Shown one piece after another: positions 1-5,091 of a DNA stretch of 5,091 nucleotides. The position numbers were made by a program, and so were the translations under genes. The notes under the pieces are model-generated. The model ran no database searches, was not told where the DNA came from, and saw only the letters and a program-made list of their open reading frames with translations. The stretch is from an uncultured Bacteroidales bacterium (GTDB lineage Bacteria; Bacteroidota; Bacteroidia; Bacteroidales; Paludibacteraceae): contig CALDPN010000089.1 of NCBI GenBank assembly GCA_937911235.1, positions 1 to 5,091 of the forward strand, given 5' to 3'. How positions within the stretch are numbered: position 1 is the first letter of the stretch; each line of letters begins with the position of its first letter.

Positions 1-270
1 CACACCCGCTGGCAGACCGGGCAAAGTCTGCCGTTTTTCGGCTTCAGTGACCACAATTATCAGTCCCTTGAAAAATCACCAGCAAAAGCTGATACTTGGG
101 CTAACATTAAAGCAGCTGAATACTTCAATCACGCTCAATTAGTTGGTTCAGTAAAAGTAGGTGACATCGTGTTTGTTAACGCAGGCGGTACTTTTGGCGC
201 ATTACTTATCACAGCAGTTGATGTAAAAGCTAAAACTATCACAACTAAAGTAGCAACACTAGGTGCATAG
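1..270 (+). CDS. 3' end of small phage structural/accessory protein (YFN-KVGD type)
   Basis: The frame is open from the first base to a TAG at 268-270. This gives 89 C-terminal residues, and the start lies before the window. The visible protein has a central AAEYFN segment (about residues 38-43), then KVGDIVFVNAGG (about 52-63), an alternating beta-rich stretch and a short KTITTKVATLGA end. From memory, this layout (xxYFN, about ten residues, GDxI/V, beta strands) is common in roughly 100-residue proteins encoded beside the major capsid gene of podoviruses, sometimes annotated as head fiber or decoration proteins. That role is inferred. Its place ahead of the neck and tail genes fits a head-associated product. 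The first 40 or so bases are clearly more GC-rich than the rest and hold a 7-bp inverted repeat, so the extreme N-terminal part is less certain. No in-frame ATG or GTG is visible inside it, which supports translation reading in from upstream. Confidence 0.72.
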   Translation, partial: HTRWQTGQSLPFFGFSDHNYQSLEKSPAKADTWANIKAAEYFNHAQLVGSVKVGDIVFVNAGGTFGALLITAVDVKAKTITTKVATLGA

Positions 271-279
271 TGATATTTA

Positions 280-322
280 CTGGGTTGGTTCTTGGGGAGG
301 AAATCCTCCCCGCCTTTCCCAG
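280..322 (+). terminator. Intergenic two-part stem-loop, possible terminator or attenuator
   Basis: In the only sizeable intergenic gap, GGGGAGG (294-300) pairs perfectly with CCTCCCC (305-311) around the loop AAAT. An outer CTGGG (280-284) can pair with CCCAG (318-322). The inner stem has 6 G-C pairs of 7 and should be very stable. It is followed by GCCTTTCCC rather than a clean U-run, so it is at best a leaky intrinsic terminator. It could instead be an mRNA processing or stability element. Its site, after a capsid-region gene and before the neck genes, recalls T7, where a terminator follows the capsid gene and lowers expression of the tail genes. That parallel is inference. Confidence 0.45.
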
Positions 323-335
323 ATTATTGTGTAAG

Positions 336-342
336 AAGGAGG
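336..342 (+). promoter_or_regulatory. Strong Shine-Dalgarno site for the 107-residue gene
   Basis: AAGGAGG ends 4 nt before the ATG at 347 and fixes that start. GGAGGA at 338-343 is also complementary over 6 bases to TCCTCC (304-309) in the 3' arm of the upstream stem-loop. The site could therefore be masked when that stem is open. Confidence 0.8.
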
Positions 343-346
343 ACAC

Positions 347-670
347 ATGACAACAGTTGTTGAGAACAAAACTACCAGTACGAAGTTAATTAACGCGAAA
401 CTTATTTCAACAATCCCTAGCACAAGTGCAGACCACTGCATTTATAACTATGGAGCAAAAGCAGAAACCCACTTTGATATCAAGGAACCTACATTCTTTA
501 ATCCTTTATATACATTTTTCAAAGTCGGTGACACTCTAAGAATTTTCAGATATGAAAAAGACGAATTAGTTTGTTTCTATGAGTTCATCTGTACTAAAGT
601 GGACAAGACTGCTAAAACAGTTCAAATGGTTTCCGTTATAGAAAAGAATTTACAAAAGGCAGGTAAATAA
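347..670 (+). CDS. Small phage protein of unknown function, KVGD-containing
   Basis: A 107-residue frame starts at an ATG preceded by AAGGAGG at 4-nt spacing and ends at TAA 668-670, only 2 nt before the next gene. I do not recognise a named family. No signal peptide or membrane segment is evident. Residues 1-15 are polar and Thr/Lys-rich. The core carries FFN at 50-52, KVGD at 59-62, then alternating hydrophobic strands (LRIFRYEKDELVCFYEFI) and a KTAKTVQMVSV strand, with a Lys-rich tail. The order FFN, gap, KVGD, two strands, KTxxx strand matches the C-terminal half of the gene upstream. The two may therefore be diverged paralogues with a small beta-barrel or beta-sandwich fold. Its position between the capsid-region gene and the neck gene suggests a virion or assembly protein, but this is inferred from context only. 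Confidence 0.85.
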   Translation: MTTVVENKTTSTKLINAKLISTIPSTSADHCIYNYGAKAETHFDIKEPTFFNPLYTFFKVGDTLRIFRYEKDELVCFYEFICTKVDKTAKTVQMVSVIEKNLQKAGK

Positions 671-672
671 CT

Positions 673-1353
673 ATGACAGCACCTTCTCAAATTGACTTAG
701 TGAACTCAGCATTGATATCAATAGGTCAAGAACCTATCGTATCTATTGATGATGCAGATTATATGTCACCTACAGTAGTAGCAGTTAAACATAAAGTCGA
801 TATTGTTCGCAGAGAACTTTTGAGAAGTAATGATTGGAATTGTGCTAGAGTTACTGCTAAGCTAGCCCAAGTTGCAATGGAAGATAACTATACGGGCTGG
901 GATTACGTTTACGAGCTTCCGTCTGACCCAGAATGTTTGCGTATTGTGCAGATTTCTGTAGACGGAGGCAAGTCGTATATTGATTTGGACGATTACTATA
1001 ACTATAACCGTGGGCCTAGAGAGTCTTTATTTGATAAAGATGATAATCGTATTTTATGTAATTCACCAGAAGTATACATTAAATACACAGCAGATATAGA
1101 CCCTGCTAAATTTGACTCAGCATTGGCTTCTGCATATATTGCTCAGTTAGCAGCAGAACTCGCGTATTGCTTACCTGCATCTGTAAATTTGGCAGACTAT
1201 ATGGCTAAGACAGCTAAACAGAAAATACGTAGTGCCAAGTCTCTCAATGCCCGTGAAAGAAATATACATCGACCAGAGGGAGAAGTTATCGGTATTCGCT
1301 ACGGTCACAGTGACCGCTACCTGCGAGTTGATATGTCTGACGAATTAGATTAG
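673..1353 (+). CDS. Tail tubular protein A-like neck/adaptor protein (T7 gp11-like)
   Basis: This is a 226-residue protein. T7 gp11 is slightly shorter, at about 196 residues. Family features are clear: an N-terminal helix with DLVNSALISIGQEPI (about residues 8-22), a helix ending in RRELLRSNDWNCARVTAKL (about 46-64), then GWDYVYELPSDPECLRIVQI (about 75-94), which matches the conserved 'WxYxYxLPxDxLRxxxV' block. After it come a beta region ending near VYIKYTADI (about 135-143) and a long helical part (about 146-195) rich in Ala, with AQLAAELAYCLP. In T7-like phages this protein forms a dodecameric ring below the portal and receives the nozzle. The start is 2 nt after the previous stop with only a weak CAGGT at 660-664, so translation is probably coupled to the upstream gene. 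It is followed at once by the B-like gene, the usual pairing. The exact family name is from memory. Confidence 0.88.
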   Translation: MTAPSQIDLVNSALISIGQEPIVSIDDADYMSPTVVAVKHKVDIVRRELLRSNDWNCARVTAKLAQVAMEDNYTGWDYVYELPSDPECLRIVQISVDGGKSYIDLDDYYNYNRGPRESLFDKDDNRILCNSPEVYIKYTADIDPAKFDSALASAYIAQLAAELAYCLPASVNLADYMAKTAKQKIRSAKSLNARERNIHRPEGEVIGIRYGHSDRYLRVDMSDELD

Positions 1354-1357
1354 GAGG
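1352..1357 (+). promoter_or_regulatory. Shine-Dalgarno site overlapping the upstream stop codon
   Basis: AGGAGG overlaps the TAG stop (1351-1353) of the neck gene and lies 4 nt before the ATG at 1362. This fixes the start of the large gene. Ribosomes finishing the A-like protein would sit directly on this site, so the two ring components may be made in linked amounts. Confidence 0.82.
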
Positions 1358-1361
1358 ATAA

Positions 1362-4300
1362 ATGGTCAAGATAGTTGATAAACAGAATATATTTAACCAC
1401 GGTATTTTATCCCCTAAGTTATATTCAAGAGACGACCTCAAGCAATTCAATGGTGGGGTAGCAGATGCTCTTAATTTCATCTGTTCTCGCTATGGCCCGA
1501 TGGAGAAAAGAACAGGCACTCAATTTATTTGGGACTTGAATAATCCAAACGAAAAGGTATTTTTCTTACCTTTCATTTTTAGTGTCAAGCAATCCGTATT
1601 GCTTGAATTTTTGGCTAATAAAATACGTTTCTATACTTTTGATGGTACAGAATTTGGACCTATTGCTGCGCCAGGATATTCTTGGATAGCTACTGATGAT
1701 GATGTAGCATATACTAATAATGATTATGGCGAAGGATTAGAATGGCTAGACAGCGTCTATCGAGATGCGGAGTGCACCAACAGACGAGGAATGGTTGATG
1801 AAATAGGCACTACTACTGCGCATAAGACTACACAGCATGCGCAATGTAGCAACCCAGCACTAAACGTAAGACAACACTTTAGCGCTACTTTTGACACAGA
1901 AGGTAAAGAGAACGAGACCATAACTGCCATGTGGAAATATAGAAGGGCCTATGAAAAGCCAACAGGCACTGGTATGAAGTACAGAGCGATAGATGGACGA
2001 CTCTTCGATATTTCGCAGTCGTCTACGACCCAAGTAGATGGTTGGACAACAGGCTGGACAACAGCAGGACCTCTATATGGTATTAGAAATGGAAAGCTCT
2101 ATTACATAGCCAGCGCTGGCAAAGTTACGCAAATAGGAACAGAAGAGGGCTGGACTCAGATTTCAGACCATAGTACAGGAAGTTATAATCAACACACATA
2201 TGCTATCAGAGAAGGCAGACTTTATGCTATCAGCAAAGGAGAAGCCTTTGAAATAGGTGCAGATATCTCTACATCTAATTGGACTCATGTTGGCGGAGGA
2301 GGAGATGACACAGCTACTGTCTATCACTATGCGGTATGCGGAACAGCACTATATGCTATTAACTGTAGTACAGGAGTACCAGTGATTACGCGTGTAGGCA
2401 CTTCTTCTTACTGGAATAAAACTGTAGGCAGCAGTGATACTAATTCTGCTGCAAAAAAATATGCGTACGGTTTCCTAGGACAACAACCATGGGGATTGCT
2501 AGGAACAACTGCGACACGTATAGGCTATCAAGCAATGTACACGAATATAACAGGAGCATCTACAGTAAGTTCTACAGCAGGGAAACCTTCGCTAGGGGTA
2601 TGCAATGGTGTGCTCTACATGCTATATGGCAACACTGAATATGTAGTAGATGATACTAGAAATTGGACACACGTAGACGGAGACATTACTTCTGGAGCTC
2701 ACGGTATTGCGGATGGTAAACTATACTTATTAAAAATGTCTACTTTCACTTCTGCTCCAGATGTTACTACTGTGACATTCACAACAGTTAACTCTGATTA
2801 TTTGAGCTGGACAGATATGTACAATGGTACAGCTCGAGCAGACTCTGGGGCATGGTATACTTTAGATGATAGAGGCTGTGATGTAATATCTATCAGAGAC
2901 TTACAGTGGTACTCTTCATTAGACTCTGAAATAGTAGATATTTATTCAGAGCGATATGACCTAGAGATAACAGGTGACGTACAAGAAGGTGATTACATCG
3001 CCTTAACTTTCACTACAACTACTTTTACTTCTCCTTTTATTACTTGCTATGGAAAAGTATTTTACAGGAAGGCTATTCAGTATGAGATAGAAACTCCATT
3101 TGGTGCGGAACAACTTGATAAAATATCATATGTACAATCCTTAGATATGATATATCTTGCCTTTGCAGATAGAGTGACTCCGCCATATACATTAGCAAGA
3201 TATGCTAATAATAACTGGAAACTAGATATGTTTGCTCCAGAGGATGGGCCTTACCTAGACAAAAACTATAACACCCAGCGTAAAATGCAAATTACAGATA
3301 AAAATACAGATAAGTCGTCTGTAGCTTTGTCTGGATTCTCGCTGGATAAACAAGATATAGGTCGCTGGATTAGAATTTGTACTCCACGATATAATGAGAA
3401 CACTTATGTGTATGAGGATAAATGGAGCTACGGAAAAATAAAAAATATCGGTAAATACGCGTGGAGCATGGTTGATGCCAGCTTATATACCACAGCGGAA
3501 TTACCTGCTAAGTCAGCAACTGTTTATAAAAACAGAGCGAAAACAATCAAAGCAGAGACCACTGTACAAGATATTAACTTTGAGTCTACTCCTAAAATAA
3601 AAGTAGGCAACAAGTGGTATGTATCAGACGGTACTCCATTGACAGGTATATGGAAATGGGATAGGGTAACTCAAGCTACTTATTTTAAAAATGATAATCC
3701 TGCAACAGGGGACACAGTATATGCAGAAGCAGCATGTACCAAGGCTATAGGTACTGTTGCTGTACGCTGTTCTGATTATGCTACAAACACTACAGGTAAA
3801 CCTTCATATGTAACAGCTGACGATATTGCACAGGGTATGATGTATATAGAATTTTCCGACACAACATACGGAAATTATACTAAAGATAAAATTAAAAAAG
3901 TAGGTACTTCTATCGAAGTGGAATGGAGTTACAGAAACAAAGTAGACGAAGAAGATAATAACTGGATGACAGCTGCAACATCTGAGTGGAGGCTTGGTGT
4001 GTGGCACACAGGGACAAGTAGCCCAGATTATCCTGTTACGTATCCGACAAAGGTTACTATCCACCAGCAAAGACTTACATGGTCTGGCTTGACCGACAAA
4101 CCTTGGATATGGACATCCAATTCTTTTGCTTACTCTAATTACGCTCCATCTGACTATGAAGGCGAAATTTCAGATACGAACTCAATATATTATGATATTT
4201 CAACAGATAAAGTTTCAGATATATTCTGGTTGAAGTCAGTTAAATCATTACTAATCGGTACCGAATTAGGAGAACTCCGTATGTATTCGGCAGGTACAGC

Positions 4301-5091
4301 GGTTACTCCAGCCGACGTAGTAACTGCCAGAGAATCGTCATACGGTTGTCATAACTCTGAACCGATAGTAAATGACGATAACATCGTATTTATTCAGCGC
4401 TTACAACGCACACTTAGGTCATTGTCATACGATTACAACCAAGACGCATTTGTCGGCCCAGAGTTAACAATCTTAGCAGAAGGATTAACTACAGGTGGTA
4501 TCAAGAAAGTTGTATTCCAGAAAGAACCGAACAATACTTATTGGTGCCTAAAAGAAGACGGTACACTACTTACCCTAACTTATGATAAATCACAAGACGT
4601 AATTGGCTGGTCTAAGAGCGCTCTGGCAGGAAGAAATGTTAAGGTTATTGACTTAGCAGTATTGCCTTCGAATGATAACGGGCAAGACATGGTAATGTTC
4701 GCTGTTGAAAGAGAAGTAGGCGGAGTTACCAGACGTTACTTGGAACTACTTTCTCGTAATTTTATTCGAGACATCAAGCATAAGGAAGCAGCCTTCTTAG
4801 ATTGTTCTGTACATATGACCAGCTCAGGCACCTTTAATATTATAGATGGTTTAGATTTCTTAGAAGAACAGACAGTACGAGTGATGGATGAAGGGTCCTA
4901 CTTAGGAGATTTCAAAGTCGAGCTTGGGCGTATAGTGCTTCCTGTGGAATGTAAAGATGTAATTGTGGGCTTGCCTTACGATGCGTATTTCGAAACACTC
5001 GAAAGAGATTTCCAAGACCGACAGTTAAGCACTAAAATGTCAAAGTTGCGTGTATATAAAATTCACATGTATGTAGACAGAACGATGGGTG
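1362..5091 (+). CDS. Tail tubular protein B-like nozzle/stabilization protein, oversized, 3' end cut by window
   Basis: The frame is open from the ATG at 1362 to the last base: 1243 codons, no stop. T7 gp12 is about 794 residues, so this protein is much larger. Residues 13-55 carry the family N terminus (HGILSPKLYSRDDL, LNFICSRYGPMEKRTGT), followed by VLLEFLANKIRFYTFDG. The conserved body resumes at about 574 (YEIETPF, then ISYVQSLDMIYLAF and EDGPY by 631). It continues with GFSLDKQDIGRWIRI (658-672), EWRLGVW (875-881), YPTKVTIHQQRLTWSG (894-909), GTELGELRMYSAG (966-978), SSYGC (992-996), FIQRLQRTLRSLSYDYN, and DGTLLTLTYDKSQDVIGW (1066-1083). Family members form the hexameric tail nozzle under the A-protein ring. 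Between about 100 and 570 lies an extra region with propeller-like repeats, and a further Cys-containing insert lies at about 700-800. The SD overlaps the preceding stop. The family call is strong; the role of the inserts is unknown. Confidence 0.9.
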   Translation, partial: MVKIVDKQNIFNHGILSPKLYSRDDLKQFNGGVADALNFICSRYGPMEKRTGTQFIWDLNNPNEKVFFLPFIFSVKQSVLLEFLANKIRFYTFDGTEFGPIAAPGYSWIATDDDVAYTNNDYGEGLEWLDSVYRDAECTNRRGMVDEIGTTTAHKTTQHAQCSNPALNVRQHFSATFDTEGKENETITAMWKYRRAYEKPTGTGMKYRAIDGRLFDISQSSTTQVDGWTTGWTTAGPLYGIRNGKLYYIASAGKVTQIGTEEGWTQISDHSTGSYNQHTYAIREGRLYAISKGEAFEIGADISTSNWTHVGGGGDDTATVYHYAVCGTALYAINCSTGVPVITRVGTSSYWNKTVGSSDTNSAAKKYAYGFLGQQPWGLLGTTATRIGYQAMYTNITGASTVSSTAGKPSLGVCNGVLYMLYGNTEYVVDDTRNWTHVDGDITSGAHGIADGKLYLLKMSTFTSAPDVTTVTFTTVNSDYLSWTDMYNGTARADSGAWYTLDDRGCDVISIRDLQWYSSLDSEIVDIYSERYDLEITGDVQEGDYIALTFTTTTFTSPFITCYGKVFYRKAIQYEIETPFGAEQLDKISYVQSLDMIYLAFADRVTPPYTLARYANNNWKLDMFAPEDGPYLDKNYNTQRKMQITDKNTDKSSVALSGFSLDKQDIGRWIRICTPRYNENTYVYEDKWSYGKIKNIGKYAWSMVDASLYTTAELPAKSATVYKNRAKTIKAETTVQDINFESTPKIKVGNKWYVSDGTPLTGIWKWDRVTQATYFKNDNPATGDTVYAEAACTKAIGTVAVRCSDYATNTTGKPSYVTADDIAQGMMYIEFSDTTYGNYTKDKIKKVGTSIEVEWSYRNKVDEEDNNWMTAATSEWRLGVWHTGTSSPDYPVTYPTKVTIHQQRLTWSGLTDKPWIWTSNSFAYSNYAPSDYEGEISDTNSIYYDISTDKVSDIFWLKSVKSLLIGTELGELRMYSAGTAVTPADVVTARESSYGCHNSEPIVNDDNIVFIQRLQRTLRSLSYDYNQDAFVGPELTILAEGLTTGGIKKVVFQKEPNNTYWCLKEDGTLLTLTYDKSQDVIGWSKSALAGRNVKVIDLAVLPSNDNGQDMVMFAVEREVGGVTRRYLELLSRNFIRDIKHKEAAFLDCSVHMTSSGTFNIIDGLDFLEEQTVRVMDEGSYLGDFKVELGRIVLPVECKDVIVGLPYDAYFETLERDFQDRQLSTKMSKLRVYKIHMYVDRTMG
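1585..1612 (+). other. Intragenic 9-bp hairpin followed by a T-run
   Basis: TCAAGCAAT (1585-1593) and ATTGCTTGA (1598-1606) are perfect inverted repeats around CCGT, followed by A and five Ts (1608-1612). The shape is that of an intrinsic terminator on the + strand, but the stem has only 3 G-C pairs of 9. It lies about 225 nt inside the large gene, in codons for conserved residues (VKQSVLLEF). It may be chance, or a weak pause site. Confidence 0.3.
1704..1805 (+). repeat. Copy A of a short Cys-containing protein module
   Basis: Residues 115-148 of the large protein contain Y117, N120-D121, then D130-S-V-Y133, D135-A136, C138-T139, G143 and V145. The same order of residues recurs at 772-802 of the same protein. 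W108 upstream also has a counterpart in the second copy (W764 or W766). The module opens the extra N-terminal region, just before the propeller-like repeats. The function is unknown. Confidence 0.5.
1932..2732 (+). repeat. Seven propeller-like repeats within the nozzle-like protein
   Basis: Residues about 191-457 of the large protein contain seven copies of a strand of the form Y-x-I-x-x-G-x-L-Y-x-I. The aromatic after the Leu falls at F215, Y247, Y288, Y331, W377, Y419 and Y455 (spacing 32, 41, 43, 46, 42, 36). Each copy is preceded by an aromatic, usually in a W-T-x-I/V context: W191, W228 or W232, W264, W307, W351, Y393, W435. A possible eighth copy follows at W483/Y499. Repeats of about 40 residues with a conserved strand and a Trp are typical of beta-propeller blades, and seven is a common blade number. 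The repeats are diverged in DNA sequence, so they are old or under diversifying pressure. The fold is inferred. Confidence 0.6.
3675..3767 (+). repeat. Copy B of the short Cys-containing protein module
   Basis: Residues 772-802 carry Y774, N777-D778, P780, G783-D784-T-V-Y787, E789-A790, C792-T793, G797 and V799, matching copy A at residues 115-148. This copy lacks about four residues present in copy A before the DxVY element. It sits between the DIGRWIRI segment and the EWRLGVW segment of the conserved nozzle body, so it appears to be an insert there. Confidence 0.5.

Noticed and set aside
11..38. Intrinsic terminator (7-bp stem, 8-nt loop, T5)
   Set aside because: The open reading frame of the first gene runs through it, with no in-frame start after it and before the family-like YFN segment. 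A functional terminator inside this coding sequence is unlikely. It is kept only as part of a composition finding.
271..346. Promoter for the downstream genes in the intergenic gap
   Set aside because: No pair of -35 and -10 like hexamers at sensible spacing was found. A phage-specific promoter cannot be excluded but cannot be shown from this sequence.
1302..1316. 15-base palindrome CGGTCACAGTGACCG, operator-like
   Set aside because: It lies inside coding sequence for the conserved-looking C terminus of the neck protein, with no promoter elements nearby and no second copy in the window.
1286..1480. Minus-strand open frame of 64 codons
   Set aside because: It lies opposite the end of the neck gene and the start of the large tail gene, both well supported by family motifs. 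It has no recognisable protein features.
2109..2120. 12-base perfect palindrome GCCAGCGCTGGC
   Set aside because: It encodes Ala-Ser-Ala-Gly in a repeat of the tail protein. There is no T-run or regulatory context, so it is probably chance.
2453..2459. A-AAA-AAA slippery heptamer in frame, with 59 open codons in the -1 frame to a TGA at 2636-2638
   Set aside because: No obvious stimulatory structure was seen, the shift would truncate the protein within the repeats, and an open stretch of this length in an alternative frame is not rare. Runs of A are frequent in AT-rich genes.
3804..4070. Minus-strand open frame of 88 codons
   Set aside because: It is fully antisense to the conserved part of the large tail protein. 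Its Cys- and Phe-rich composition is what the reverse of that coding sequence would give.

Overview
The window is part of a tailed-phage or prophage structural module. It most likely comes from a podovirus with a T7-like neck and tail. All supported genes lie on the + strand, are closely packed and follow head-to-tail order. The DNA looks AT-rich by eye. Two of the three visible gene starts have strong AGGAGG-type Shine-Dalgarno sites, which argues for a host that uses canonical SD initiation and against typical Bacteroidetes. The host cannot be named from this sequence.

Layout: positions 1-270 hold the 3' end of a small gene of the type often found next to the major capsid gene, with a YFN...KVGD signature. 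A 76-nt gap (271-346) contains a strong two-part stem-loop and the SD of the next gene. Positions 347-670 encode a 107-residue protein of unknown function with a similar FFN...KVGD core. Positions 673-1353 encode a tail tubular protein A-like (T7 gp11-like) neck/adaptor protein. Positions 1362-5091 are the 5' part of a very large gene, open across the whole remaining window (1243 codons without a stop). It encodes a tail tubular protein B-like (T7 gp12-like, nozzle/stabilization) protein.

How they work together: the first two products are probably virion-associated accessory proteins, possibly decoration proteins. The A-like protein would form the ring under the portal, and the B-like protein would form the nozzle below that ring. 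Gaps of 2 nt and 8 nt, and an SD that overlaps a stop codon, suggest coupled translation from one late transcript.

The most unusual feature is the architecture of the B-like protein. Its conserved N-terminal and C-terminal parts are separated by several hundred extra residues. Seven, perhaps eight, repeats of about 40 residues built around a Y-x-I-x-x-G-x-L-Y-x-I strand read like an additional beta-propeller. A second, short Cys-containing module occurs twice, about 650 residues apart. No tRNA, CRISPR array, transposon or minus-strand gene is supported.
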